Numbered from the stretch's first letter, positions 15,787-24,749 are shown. The stretch is DNA of 64,000 nt from Oscillospiraceae bacterium (GCA_015067675.1 SVMB01000009.1:1-64000), one strand, 5' to 3'. Notes: generated by a model not told the origin, from the letters alone. Made by a program: numbers and translations.

Positions 15787-17970
15787 TTACATGGTCTTCG
15801 GCGCGTCCATCATCCGGAACTCGCCGGGCTGCAGCGTAATGCGCTCATGCAGACCAAAGCCATGCAGCCAGAAGCTGCGCTCGTTTTCGAAGTCGATGTT
15901 GAACAGGCAGATCTTGCCCGCCTCGGGGAAGTAGGAATAGCAGATGTAGCGGCATTCCTTGCCGGGCACCTTCTTGTCGTCGGTGATCCAGACGTGTCCG
16001 CGGTTTGCATTGGCAACCGCGCGGCAGACCACGCCGTAAAGACCGGCAGAACCCATCACGCTGCCCGGACCCTCGTCCTGATCCAGCGCACCCGGATAAG
16101 TCCAGGTGTTGATGAGGATGCACTTACCCTTGCCGAACTTGTGGCTGAGCACCACAGGATTCGCCACCTCGTCATCCACCGCCAGAATCTCAATCTCCGG
16201 ATCCACGATCTCAATGTCACCCAGCGGCACACCCAGTACGCCGAAACGTCTGGGGAATTCCACGCCCAGCGCATCGGAGCCCTGCGGCACCGTCGCCCAG
16301 TAGATATGCCCGCCGCGGCCCTTGACCTTCACGCCGCACAGCTCGGTCCAGTCGCCGCCGTTGACCAGCTCGTCCACACTCACGTCCAGACTGCGGGTCT
16401 CATTCTTGGCAAGCTGCGGCACGGAGATCACCAGTGTACCGCCGGCAGCCACGTAGTCCTTCAGGATCTGATACTGCTTTTCAGAGCTCGTGTTCCAGCC
16501 GGTGAAGATCAGCGCCTTGTACTGCTTGGCCAGGAACTGCGCATCAACACGATCTTCTGCAAAGGAGATCACGTCGGTCTGACCGTAGGGCGTACCGGAC
16601 ATATGGATGTTGACGTAATCACCCAGCACCGGTACTTCGGGGAAGAACACCTCGCGGGCCAGCTTCCAGCCGCGCTCAGGCGTGCCCTGGAACCAGGCAG
16701 GATTCTTGCAGGCGATGTCGTAGAGGCCGCACAGGGCATAGTTGTGGTTGTAGCGGGAGCTGGTCAGGTCGCAGTTGCCCTTTACCAGCGCCACAGTCGC
16801 CTCGGGCTGACCCTCGGGAGTACCGTTTGCCTTGACGTAATCCCAGAAATCGGAGATAATCTGGCGATACTTGCGGCAGATGGGGGAATTGTAGTCAAGA
16901 TCGGCAAAATAGGGTCGAGCTTCTTCCAGATAGGGCTTAAAGCGCGCCGGATCCTCGGCCAGAACCTTCTTGATCTCACCCCAGCCCATAATGCCGAACT
17001 CATCCCGGGCCGACTGGGGAACGTTCAGCTTCGGGGAGTCCGGTGCAAGGGTATGCTCCACAAACCAGTTGCCCGATTCGTTGATGATCATCTTGCTGCC
17101 GGCCATGTACTTCATGTAAAGCGACGCGCGCAGCATGTCCCAGCGATGGGAATCGCTGTTGGCCTGCCAGGCATAGTGCTCGTGGGCAAGATGAGAGCCC
17201 CACATGGGCAGGTTGTGCTGACGGTACAGTCCGCGGGAGTAGCCGCTGGCCAGATTCAGGCTCGGGAAGGCGAAATCTTCCACCACAGGGATTTCGGCAC
17301 CGCCAAGAACCTCATAGTCCAGAGAAAAGTTGGCACTGGTGGCCATTACATAGCCCCAACCGGCCTCGTGACGCTCGTCCACGTGTTCACGTACCTTGCG
17401 CATCAGACGGCGGGCAAGCGCACCCAGCGTCAGCTCACCGGCTTCCGCGAGGATTTCCTTTGCATCGTTGAGACCGATGTTGTAGCGCTCACCGAAGTCG
17501 TAGCCCAGATAGTGATCGCCGCCGGTCTCCGCCATCTTGCGCACCCAGGGCGTTTCGCCGGAGGTATACAGGAAAGTGGTGTAGAGGCCGCGCTTTTTTG
17601 CCTCACGCACAAAGCGCTCAAGGCCCGCACCGAAGCGATCCTTGTACTGTTCAAACACGTCGGCATATTCCGACTGGATCAGGTTCTTGCAATTTTCCCA
17701 GTCGGGCGCGGGGATCTTCACGCCGATCTCGTCGAGAGCGTAAAACCACTCGGCGATGAGCCGGGGCGAAAAGCCGCGGGCGTAGCCCCAGACCTGCGCC
17801 ACATTGCCCTGATTGTCCTCAATGATCTTATCGATCATATCCATGGGGCCAAAATACTGGCACTGCCAGGCGTAATGGCCCAGCATCGTACACATCAGCG
17901 TATCCGTATCGGTGGGATATACACCGGAACCGACAAATATACCCTCAGGGGGCAGCTTGATACCGCTCAT
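15787..17970 (-). CDS. Putative glycosidase, TIM barrel plus glutamine-amidotransferase-like domain (727 aa)
   Basis: I do not recognise a named family. The start at 17970 is chosen for its AAAGGAA site and because the promoter lies at 18047-18019, inside the longer track ORF. Residues about 10-400 look like a TIM barrel (FVGSGVYPTDTDTLMC, RGLYTTFLYTSGETPWV, LPMWGSHLAHEHYAW). Residues about 490-590 resemble the trimerisation/class-I amidotransferase-like domain of GH42 enzymes (YKALIFTGWNTSSE, ILKDYVAAGGTLVISV). The tail is beta-rich (ICLFNIDFENERSFWLHGF). No signal peptide is seen. Placement among uronide and pectin enzymes makes a glycoside hydrolase the best guess. The SGNWFVEH region might hold an acidic catalytic residue, but this is uncertain. 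Confidence 0.6.
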   Translation of the reverse strand: MSGIKLPPEGIFVGSGVYPTDTDTLMCTMLGHYAWQCQYFGPMDMIDKIIEDNQGNVAQVWGYARGFSPRLIAEWFYALDEIGVKIPAPDWENCKNLIQSEYADVFEQYKDRFGAGLERFVREAKKRGLYTTFLYTSGETPWVRKMAETGGDHYLGYDFGERYNIGLNDAKEILAEAGELTLGALARRLMRKVREHVDERHEAGWGYVMATSANFSLDYEVLGGAEIPVVEDFAFPSLNLASGYSRGLYRQHNLPMWGSHLAHEHYAWQANSDSHRWDMLRASLYMKYMAGSKMIINESGNWFVEHTLAPDSPKLNVPQSARDEFGIMGWGEIKKVLAEDPARFKPYLEEARPYFADLDYNSPICRKYRQIISDFWDYVKANGTPEGQPEATVALVKGNCDLTSSRYNHNYALCGLYDIACKNPAWFQGTPERGWKLAREVFFPEVPVLGDYVNIHMSGTPYGQTDVISFAEDRVDAQFLAKQYKALIFTGWNTSSEKQYQILKDYVAAGGTLVISVPQLAKNETRSLDVSVDELVNGGDWTELCGVKVKGRGGHIYWATVPQGSDALGVEFPRRFGVLGVPLGDIEIVDPEIEILAVDDEVANPVVLSHKFGKGKCILINTWTYPGALDQDEGPGSVMGSAGLYGVVCRAVANANRGHVWITDDKKVPGKECRYICYSYFPEAGKICLFNIDFENERSFWLHGFGLHERITLQPGEFRMMDAPKTM

Positions 17971-18018
17971 AACTTCAATTCCTTTCTTCTGAATCGGAAC
18001 AATTTCCGTCCGCTTCCG

Positions 18019-18047
18019 AGTATACAGGATTTTCCCCCTTCTGACAA
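18019..18047 (-). promoter_or_regulatory. Promoter of the 727-aa putative glycosidase gene
   Basis: Minus strand TTGTCA (18047-18042), 17-bp spacer, TATACT (18024-18019). It lies just past the stop of the CPCC gene. Confidence 0.75.
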
Positions 18048-18055
18048 GACTGAAT

Positions 18056-18376
18056 TTACATCCTGCGGCTGCTGTATTTTGCAAGCTCCGGCAAAACCGC
18101 ACCACAGGCCGCGTAATTCTCCCGCGCCTGACGAAGTGTCAGCCCGTGATTCTGGTCACTTTGCTCATCCTCGGAGGAGATAAACAGATCAATCTCCCAC
18201 AGGCATACCGGACAGATATACGCCAGCGCATCCCCGCCGTTGGGGATTGTGATCTCTCCGCAGCAGGGACAGGGGCTGTCCGCAATTACGGCAGGTTCTT
18301 CCCGGCGTTCTTTGGTTCCGTTACCACTGCTTCCCAGAACCGCTTCCGGAAGGTACCGAAAATTTTCTTCTCTCAC
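18056..18376 (-). CDS. Cysteine-rich CPCC family protein
   Basis: The 106-residue protein holds CPCCGEITIPNGG followed by YICPVCLWEIDLF and a tail LTLRQARENYAACGAV. This is the Cys-rich CPCC domain: two CxxC pairs predicted to bind one zinc, then a conserved L-x-x-A-R-x-N-Y segment. Its function is unknown in the family. I prefer the GTG at 18376, which has GGAGA at good spacing; the track ATG at 18394 has no ribosome site. It follows the GH28 gene by about 60 bp on the same strand, with a hairpin between. Confidence 0.8.
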   Translation of the reverse strand: MREENFRYLPEAVLGSSGNGTKERREEPAVIADSPCPCCGEITIPNGGDALAYICPVCLWEIDLFISSEDEQSDQNHGLTLRQARENYAACGAVLPELAKYSSRRM

Positions 18377-18400
18377 AGATATTTCTCCATTCAAGGCATA

Positions 18401-18436
18401 TCAGGCCGCGCTCATCTGTATGAGCGCGGCCTGAAC
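18401..18436 (-). terminator. Stable hairpin after the GH28 gene
   Basis: TCAGGCCGCGCTCA pairs with TGAGCGCGGCCTGA, a near-perfect 14-bp stem. There is no clear U run, so it may be an mRNA-stabilising hairpin or a weak terminator. Confidence 0.45.
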
Positions 18437-18439
18437 CGG

Positions 18440-19939
18440 TTATTTTACTGTCACTTCATCAAACTCGCCCAGTTCCAGGTCGATCGCTTCAGCACCCAGC
18501 CGCCGACCGTTGAGGCTGACGTTTTCAATTACGATATCCGTACAACTGTGCTCAGCATCCACACCCACGAACCGGCATTTCGGTGCCGGCATATCGTAAT
18601 CGGTAAATATCTGAATGTTTTCGATGCGAACGCCGCTCGTCTTACCCAGAATATGGTCATTCGAGTACGGGCCGTCATTGATCGGCGAATGGAACAGCGT
18701 CGGCTGCCAGGGCGTGTCCCAGGCAGGATAGGGAGCCTTCATGTCGTACTGATAGACCGGCATCAAATCGTACCTGCTGTACTCACAGCGGATATCCCGC
18801 ACGACCATGTCGTGAACCCACGCGCGGTCGGTGTTTTGTATGCGCATGAACACATGTACCGCATGAATGATGTCGCAGTTCTCCCAGAGGATGTCGTGGT
18901 ACTCATCGGCACAAGTCTCGGCGCCGATCTCAAGGCAGCTGCCCCAGTCACCCCAGATCGTGCAGCCGGTGACGGTGATGTGATGCTGGTTAACCCAATC
19001 CCATCCCTTGATGCCCTTGATAACCATACAGTCGTCAAAATTGCGCAGGAAGCAGTCGGCAACGCGGATGTAACGGCAGTTCACCAGGTCAATACCGTCT
19101 GAATTGTAGCGCCACATACCGATGGTTTTGACCTGCCGGCACTCCAGACGTTCGCAGTTGGCAAACAGAAGAGCCCATGAAGCACTGTCGCGGGTAACAA
19201 TGCCCGCAATCTCACAATCCGCGCAGGAGTACAGACGCACACAGCCGTCGAGCGTATGGTTTTCCTTTATATGCGCACGCAGGGTATCCTCCTGCCGCAG
19301 ATCAATCCCGGGATAATCAACACCCCACGTGATGAGCTGCGTATCGTCGGTGCGCTCCTCGCGGCTGCCGTCGATGACGCCGTAGCCGACGATACGCACG
19401 TTCTTTTTGTGAAATACCTGCACCGAGCCGTAGAGCACGGCGCCGCCGTCCACAAACAGCGTCTGATTGTCCTGCAGCTCCAGGGTTCCCACATCATGCA
19501 CACCCGGGGCATAGTAGAGGACATTGGGATCCGCCTTGTCCACGCCGAAGTCGGAGACGGGATTGGCAAAGATGTGCAGCGCATTGTGCGGGCCGTTGAT
19601 CTCAAGGGTATAGTGTCCGCATTCCGTAATGGTCACATGTACGGTGCGCAGGTCTGTGCTCACCTGCGACTTGACATTGCGGGACAGCGGACGTACCACC
19701 GCTTCCTCCACATTCTTCCAGAGGGACAGCTCAAGCGTCACCGGCTCGTCCATCTCAAAGCTTAAGAAAGACGCGGTTTCCGTCTGATGCACCGGTCTCT
19801 GACAACCAGGCCAGACGGTATTATAAGGAAGCGAGGATACGCGGCAGAACCAGGGTTCGGTCTGCACGCCGTTGAGGCTCATATTGTAGAAATCGCGTCC
19901 GGTGGCCTCTTTTACAGGCGGATGATGGATGCGCAGCAT
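18440..19939 (-). CDS. Glycoside hydrolase family 28-like (polygalacturonase-type) protein
   Basis: The 499-residue protein has an N-terminal beta-domain (about 1-110) and a right-handed parallel beta-helix from about residue 140. The central segment RYNSDGIDLVNCRYIRVADCFLRNFDDCMVIKG matches the GH28 NxD and DD catalytic region. The later GHG/RIK signatures are replaced (DWGSCLEIGAETC is in this position), so the active site is divergent. GH28 enzymes hydrolyse galacturonan or rhamnogalacturonan. No signal peptide is seen, implying intracellular exo-type action on oligomers. AGGAGGAA precedes the ATG. No convincing promoter was found upstream. Confidence 0.8.
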   Translation of the reverse strand: MLRIHHPPVKEATGRDFYNMSLNGVQTEPWFCRVSSLPYNTVWPGCQRPVHQTETASFLSFEMDEPVTLELSLWKNVEEAVVRPLSRNVKSQVSTDLRTVHVTITECGHYTLEINGPHNALHIFANPVSDFGVDKADPNVLYYAPGVHDVGTLELQDNQTLFVDGGAVLYGSVQVFHKKNVRIVGYGVIDGSREERTDDTQLITWGVDYPGIDLRQEDTLRAHIKENHTLDGCVRLYSCADCEIAGIVTRDSASWALLFANCERLECRQVKTIGMWRYNSDGIDLVNCRYIRVADCFLRNFDDCMVIKGIKGWDWVNQHHITVTGCTIWGDWGSCLEIGAETCADEYHDILWENCDIIHAVHVFMRIQNTDRAWVHDMVVRDIRCEYSRYDLMPVYQYDMKAPYPAWDTPWQPTLFHSPINDGPYSNDHILGKTSGVRIENIQIFTDYDMPAPKCRFVGVDAEHSCTDIVIENVSLNGRRLGAEAIDLELGEFDEVTVK

Positions 19940-20097
19940 GGACGGTTCCTCCTGTCAGCGGTTAGTTTTCCGGCAGATAGCAGCTGCCGCTGTCACTATT
20001 AAACCATATCTGCCGTGAAATTGATAGGCTTTTTTCATCAGCAATCGGAGTTCTTTTGCAAAAAACATTGCATTTTCACCACAGATATGCCGCCGGG

Positions 20098-20322
20098 TTA
20101 TTTTTCTGCCTGATCCTCTTCGTCCGGGATCCATTCCAGCAGATCTCCCGGCTGACACTGCAGCGCCTGACAGATGCGCTCCAGTGTCTCAAGCCGTACC
20201 GCACGTGCCTTGCCGTTTTTGAGAATCGAAAGGTTTGCCATCGTAATGCCCACCCGTTCAGACAGTTCCGTAACGCTCATCTTCCGGCGGGCAAGCATCA
20301 CATCCAGTGTTACATTGATCAT
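20098..20322 (-). CDS. Cro/C1-type HTH regulator (YozG-like)
   Basis: The 74-residue protein is essentially one HTH_3 domain: LDVMLARRKMSVTELSERVGITMANLSILKNGKARAVRLETLERICQALQC, then an acidic tail. Small HTH proteins of this type are regularly paired with DUF2975 membrane proteins (yozG/yoaS in Bacillus). Here it follows the DUF2975 gene by 12 bp in the same transcript. It probably autoregulates; a perfect ACAGCGCTGT palindrome lies between the -35 and -10 of the operon promoter. Confidence 0.88.
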   Translation of the reverse strand: MINVTLDVMLARRKMSVTELSERVGITMANLSILKNGKARAVRLETLERICQALQCQPGDLLEWIPDEEDQAEK

Positions 20323-20334
20323 ATCCCGCTCACC

Positions 20335-20814
20335 TCAGATCGTCAGATCGTTTTCCGCCTTCATCCGGCTTGCATTGTCCACAAGCCGCGCCAGCGCCTC
20401 GCACATGACGGCAATCACCGCGCCGATAAAGACGATGAGCAGGAAGAGCAGAAACACAAATGCCGTGCTGTAGCCCAGCACAGTAAACAGCACGTTGCCC
20501 GCCAGACAGATTCCGCAGTCCACCAGTGCCAGCGCCGCAATTCGCCGCAGCGCACGCACATTTTCCACACAAAAGGAGTTGTCCCGGCCGATTTCACAGC
20601 AGATGCGCCAGAACTGATACAGCGCCAGATAGCACGGAACAGCCATCACCCAGAAAAAGATCAGCCACGGCAGCGCCGCCGGTGCAAACTCCGGTACTCT
20701 GCGGCAGATGATCTGCGAATAGACCGGCAGAACCACGAAAAAGCCCAGTGCACCGATGATACCGGTAGCAATAGCGACACCTTTGAGCCAGCGGCCCATG
20801 TTCATATGTTCCAA
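20335..20814 (-). CDS. DUF2975 membrane protein (YoaS-like)
   Basis: The 159-residue protein has four hydrophobic segments (VAIATGIIGALGFFVVLPVY; ALPWLIFFWVMAVPCYLALY; IAALALVDCGICLAGNVLF; AFVFLLFLLIVFIGAVIAVM), matching DUF2975. The loop between helices 2 and 3 holds DNSFCVENVRALRRIA, the conserved family segment. The start is a TTG at 20814, because GGAGGA sits 7 bases before it while the next ATG is too far away. It forms an operon with the downstream HTH regulator. Its function is not known; the pair may be a membrane-linked stress or signal switch. Confidence 0.82.
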   Translation of the reverse strand: MEHMNMGRWLKGVAIATGIIGALGFFVVLPVYSQIICRRVPEFAPAALPWLIFFWVMAVPCYLALYQFWRICCEIGRDNSFCVENVRALRRIAALALVDCGICLAGNVLFTVLGYSTAFVFLLFLLIVFIGAVIAVMCEALARLVDNASRMKAENDLTI

Positions 20815-20869
20815 ATTCGGTTCCTCCTTATTTCAGGATGCAAAACCATCCCTACAGCGGTATGTATAC

Positions 20870-20898
20870 AGTATAACAGGCGCAAACAGCGCTGTCAA
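20870..20898 (-). promoter_or_regulatory. Promoter of the DUF2975-HTH operon with internal palindrome
   Basis: Minus strand TTGACA (20898-20893), 17-bp spacer, TATACT (20875-20870). The spacer contains the perfect 10-bp palindrome ACAGCGCTGT (20887-20896), a likely repressor site. Confidence 0.75.
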
Positions 20899-20944
20899 AT
20901 GAAAGCTGCAGGACCGCTTCCGTCAAAAAATCGACCTGAAATGC

Positions 20945-20973
20945 TTGTCAAAGACTTTTATTCCTGTTATAAT
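20945..20973 (+). promoter_or_regulatory. Promoter of the TerB_N/ATPase gene pair
   Basis: TTGTCA (20945-20950), 17-bp spacer, TATAAT (20968-20973), about 50 bases before the chosen start. Confidence 0.75.
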
Positions 20974-21021
20974 GAGATGATACCGGAAAATGCAGAGTAA
21001 TGCCGAAAGGAGGCCGTGCGT

Positions 21022-23316
21022 ATGTCCCCGATTTATCGTGATATTCCCATTCCGCCCCGCTCCGGCGCCGCCTCCCGCAGTGCAGCACCGCCCGACGGCT
21101 TCGCTGTTCACTTCGGTTTTGAACAGGACGAGCTGGTCATGGAAGCTTCTCTTGCCGGTTCCGATGAAATACCGCTGTATGAAGGCCGCGGACGATTTCG
21201 CTTTGAAGGAAGCGATGAACACTTCACCGTTTCCTCCTTTTCGCTGATCGATCCCTTCCTCTGGCAGCATCGCTGCATCTCCCCCCGCAGCTTCAAAATC
21301 GTTCTACGGGTGATCCTGCCAAAGCTTGTCCGTGAAGGCATTCGCCTTACCTGCGCCCTGACGCTCTCCGATCATCCGCCGGTACGCATCGAGGTAGGCT
21401 CCCTGCAATCAGACGGCAGCGCACAGGTACGCGCCCGGTGGGCTTTTCCCCGCAGCCAACTGCGCGGACTTTCCGGGTTGGATGAATACGTTCTCGGCGG
21501 CGAAACTCTCTACCGCGCCTCCATGGCGCAGATCCGGGAGATTCCCCAGCTTTCAGAGGACTGGCAGACACTTTCCGGCAATCCGCTGCGCATCCTCGGC
21601 CGTATCTGCGACCGCATGGGCGTCTTTTTCGAAGGAGACGGCGTCACCGCGCTGCGCGCACTGGGCCGCGGTATGCCGCTGCGTACCGATCCGACGCCGA
21701 CGATGCCGCTGCGCCCCGAACGTCCGGTATCCGCAGATACCGCCGCTTCTCCTGAGGTTTCGGAGACATTCCGGGATTTCCAGCTTTCCGGAGAACCGGC
21801 GTTTGTGCCTACCATCGAACGTAGAATTGAGCTGCCCGCGCCCACGCTTGTCAGTGCCGAGCTCTTTGCCGCATCCCGTCAGCAGTCCAGCAAATACGCA
21901 TTCTTCTTCAACGAAGCCCGGACACTTAAAGACCTGCGCGGTTCCGCGGCATCTCCTCAGTCCTTTACCTGCTACTGGCCCACCTATTCCTCGATGAATC
22001 GTGCCCAGAAATCCTGGTATTTTTACTGGCGAGGCCAGTTTCTCGACGGTAATATCCTGAAAACGGATCTTGCCTATATCTTCGTCGCTATCTATGAGCT
22101 GATTAACAACACCGTTGCCGAGCCTCCCGAGGCACTGGAACGGCTTGTGCGCCTGTGGGAATCCTATCGAGAAGCGTTCCCCTATCTTGACCGCGTTATG
22201 CCCACCTGGTGCGTGGATTATATGCTGGTCAACTCCCTCGGCACGGATTTCGACGCGCTCCATGAGCGCATTCCCTTCCCCATCGATGGCCAGACCCATC
22301 TGGTGGAGCTGTTCTGCAACCGCCGTATGCAGGAAGGCCTGCATACACTGTCGCTGCCGGTGCTGTCCACCCTGTCCGGCTATGCCATGGATAAAAGCCG
22401 CTTCATCGCAGGCCGCGAAGAGTTGGCCGCACAAGCCGTGCGTACCGCTTTACTCACCGCCGAAGCGCATCTGCAGCAAACGGAAGAGCGCGGCGTGTTC
22501 GATTTCTTCAAACCTCCGCTTCGTTCCATACAGTGGGAAACGTTTCGCGGCGCCGTCTGCAGCCAGTTTGCCGGACGCCGCGTGAAGCTGACCTATCTGC
22601 CTTACGCTCAGAATGAACAGTTCCGGGAATGGCTTGCCAATATCCTGCGGCATACGGAAAACCTGCTGCGAAAGAGCCAGCGTTTCCCCGGCAGGCTTCG
22701 CTGTACCAAAATGCCCGCGGGACTGGAAGATGCCATCGCCCGGGCGCTCAATCTTCAATCCACGCCGCTTCCCAAATCTCAGGAGCACGCTTCGGCTCCT
22801 GCCGCTCCCACGGCTCCCCGTGAACCCATCCGCATCGATCTGGACCGCGCCCGCGCACTGGAAGATGCCTCCTGGGAAAACACCCGACGGCTTCTGGAAG
22901 CCCTGGGAAACCTGCCCGACGAAGATGCAGCCGATGCAGTCCCGGCAGCCCCTGATCCCACCGCCCCCGAACCGACACCTGTCATCCCCGACGCCGTTCC
23001 CGCAGAACCCATACCCGCCCCAGTTATAGAGGATACAACGCCTGAACAGCTCCCTGACGCTGCCGATGACGATGATCCTTACGCTGCACTGCTGCAGGCG
23101 CTCACGCCTCTGCAAATGCAGGTTCTGCAGGCGCTGCTGGACGAGGATGCCACCCTGGCCGGTACTCTCTGTACCGCCGAAATGACATTTCCCGACGCCG
23201 TCGCCGAGGAAATCAACGTCCTCGCTGACGAATATCTGGGAGATCTGCTCATCGACAGCGCCACCCTGCGCGTTTATGAAGATTACGCTCCGTGCCTTCT
23301 GGAAAGGATGAACTGA
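21022..23316 (+). CDS. TerB_N / TerB_C domain protein
   Basis: The 764-residue protein begins at ATG 21022, with GAAAGGAGG 8 bases before it. Residues about 285-420 match the TerB_N domain: KYAFFFNEARTLKDLRG, WPTYSSMNRAQKSWYFYWRGQF and LAYIFVAIYELINNT. A long Pro/Ala/Glu-rich linker (about 600-690) leads to a C-terminal region (about 690-764, LTPLQMQVLQALLDEDATLAG) typical of TerB_C. TerB_N/C proteins are associated with DNA-processing or stress and defence modules. The gene is followed after one base by a DUF2791 ATPase gene, so the two proteins probably form one complex. The N-terminal 270 residues are unassigned. Confidence 0.82.
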   Translation: MSPIYRDIPIPPRSGAASRSAAPPDGFAVHFGFEQDELVMEASLAGSDEIPLYEGRGRFRFEGSDEHFTVSSFSLIDPFLWQHRCISPRSFKIVLRVILPKLVREGIRLTCALTLSDHPPVRIEVGSLQSDGSAQVRARWAFPRSQLRGLSGLDEYVLGGETLYRASMAQIREIPQLSEDWQTLSGNPLRILGRICDRMGVFFEGDGVTALRALGRGMPLRTDPTPTMPLRPERPVSADTAASPEVSETFRDFQLSGEPAFVPTIERRIELPAPTLVSAELFAASRQQSSKYAFFFNEARTLKDLRGSAASPQSFTCYWPTYSSMNRAQKSWYFYWRGQFLDGNILKTDLAYIFVAIYELINNTVAEPPEALERLVRLWESYREAFPYLDRVMPTWCVDYMLVNSLGTDFDALHERIPFPIDGQTHLVELFCNRRMQEGLHTLSLPVLSTLSGYAMDKSRFIAGREELAAQAVRTALLTAEAHLQQTEERGVFDFFKPPLRSIQWETFRGAVCSQFAGRRVKLTYLPYAQNEQFREWLANILRHTENLLRKSQRFPGRLRCTKMPAGLEDAIARALNLQSTPLPKSQEHASAPAAPTAPREPIRIDLDRARALEDASWENTRRLLEALGNLPDEDAADAVPAAPDPTAPEPTPVIPDAVPAEPIPAPVIEDTTPEQLPDAADDDDPYAALLQALTPLQMQVLQALLDEDATLAGTLCTAEMTFPDAVAEEINVLADEYLGDLLIDSATLRVYEDYAPCLLERMN

Positions 23317-23317
23317 A

Positions 23318-24637
23318 ATGGCTGCCAATATCACCGTTCCCCGCCGCATCTGTACGGCGGTACTGAGTTCGCTGTCCGCCGGTGTTGTGCCGCGTACGGG
23401 ACTGGAATATATCGCCATCGGCCGCACCCGCGAAATCGCGGCAATGCTGGAGGATCTGCAGACCGTCGAGGACGGCGGCAGCGCCTTCCGGCTGATCACC
23501 GGTCGATACGGCAGCGGTAAGAGTTTTCTGCTGCAGCTTCTGCGGGGACACGCGCTGGAACGCGGCTTCGCCGTGGCTGACTGTGACCTTTCCCCCGAAC
23601 GCCGACTCACCGGTGCCAAGGGTCAGGGGCTCGCCACTTATCGTGAACTCACCCGTAATCTCTCCTGTAAAGCCGCTCCCGACGGCGGCGGTCTGCCGGT
23701 CATCCTGACCCGCTGGGTAGCCGCTCTGCAGGTTGCTCAGGCAAAGGAACACGGCTATGCTCCCGGCTCTCCCGAGCTTGCGCAGGCCGTTGAAGTGGCA
23801 ATTCTTGAGGCCGTCAACCGTTTTTCCGGCATGGTTCACGGCTTCGACTTCGCAGCTGCCGTCACCGCGTTCTACCGCGGCATGGCAGGCGGTGACGATG
23901 TGCTCAAGCAGGCAGCACTTCGCTGGCTGCGCGGCGAATATCCCACCAAGACCGAAGCCAGAAAAGAACTGCCCGTCTCCGACATCATCACCGACGAAAG
24001 CTGGTATGATTATCTGAAGCTGCTTTCCGCGCTGATGGTGGAAACCGGTCAGAAGGGTCTTATCGTCCTCATCGACGAAGCGGTCAACCTCTATAAGATC
24101 GTGCAGAGCGTGGCACGCGAGTCCAATTACGAAAAACTGCTCAATATGTTCAACGACGCGACGCAGGGCCGCCTTTCCCACCTTGCCTTCTTCTTCGGCG
24201 GCACCCCCCAGTTCGTCGAGGATACCCGCCGCGGTCTCTACAGCTATGAGGCGCTGCGCTCCCGCCTGCGCGCCAACCGCTTCGCCGAAGGCGGCATTCA
24301 GGATTATGCAGGTCCCGTGCTGACCCTGCAGCCGCTGACCCCCGAGGAGCTGCTGGCGCTTCTCCAGCGCGTGCGTACCCTCCATGCCCAGCGCTACGAC
24401 TGGACTCCTCCCGTCAGCGACCCCCAGCTGGTTGCCTTTGTCACCGATGCTGCCTCACGCATGGGCGCGGATGTGATGCTCACGCCCCGTGAAGTGGTGC
24501 GCGACTTCACCGGCCTGCTAAACCTACTCCAGCAAAACCCCGATGCCAGCTTCGAAACACTGGTTAAAACCGTCGAATTTACCCCCGCCGACGCCCGTGC
24601 CGAGGTTGAAGAGGACTTTGCTGCATTTACACTCTGA
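23318..24637 (+). CDS. DUF2791/BREX-type (BrxC/BrxD-like) ATP-binding protein
   Basis: The 439-residue protein is a P-loop ATPase of the BrxC/BrxD (DUF2791) family. Walker A is ITGRYGSGKSFLLQLL (residues about 65-80), Walker B is LIVLIDEAVNLYKIV (about 248-262), and LAFFFGGTPQFVEDTRRGLYSYEALRSRL corresponds to the sensor-1 and arginine region. The C-terminus holds a winged-helix-like segment with MLTPREVVRDFTGLLNLL. In BREX loci such ATPases work with DNA-modifying and phosphatase subunits; here none is present, and the only partner is the TerB_N protein one base upstream. A DNA- or stress-related role is inferred. Confidence 0.85.
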   Translation: MAANITVPRRICTAVLSSLSAGVVPRTGLEYIAIGRTREIAAMLEDLQTVEDGGSAFRLITGRYGSGKSFLLQLLRGHALERGFAVADCDLSPERRLTGAKGQGLATYRELTRNLSCKAAPDGGGLPVILTRWVAALQVAQAKEHGYAPGSPELAQAVEVAILEAVNRFSGMVHGFDFAAAVTAFYRGMAGGDDVLKQAALRWLRGEYPTKTEARKELPVSDIITDESWYDYLKLLSALMVETGQKGLIVLIDEAVNLYKIVQSVARESNYEKLLNMFNDATQGRLSHLAFFFGGTPQFVEDTRRGLYSYEALRSRLRANRFAEGGIQDYAGPVLTLQPLTPEELLALLQRVRTLHAQRYDWTPPVSDPQLVAFVTDAASRMGADVMLTPREVVRDFTGLLNLLQQNPDASFETLVKTVEFTPADARAEVEEDFAAFTL

Positions 24638-24677
24638 AATTTCCATCGAAATCCCGCGAATATTTTTGCAATACCCC

Positions 24678-24706
24678 TTTACAAAATCCGACGTCTGTTA
24701 TAAAAT
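24678..24706 (+). promoter_or_regulatory. Promoter of ireB
   Basis: TTTACA (24678-24683), 17-bp spacer, TAAAAT (24701-24706). Confidence 0.65.
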
Positions 24707-24749
24707 AGAAGATGTATAACAAGTACTTTCGGAAAGGTGGGAGCACACG

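Noticed and set aside
15499-18183. 894-aa ORF on the + strand over GH105 and the 727-aa gene
   Set aside because: It overlaps two supported genes and a bidirectional terminator and has no recognisable domain.
18440-19939. Pectate lyase call for the beta-helix protein
   Set aside because: The NxD and DD arrangement fits GH28 better than pectate lyases, although the site is divergent.
20098-20814. Toxin-antitoxin pair
   Set aside because: The HTH plus membrane protein layout matches the YozG/DUF2975 pair and shows no toxin fold.
21022-24637. Complete BREX locus
   Set aside because: Only the ATPase family is shared; no pglX, pglZ, brxA/B or brxL-type genes flank it.
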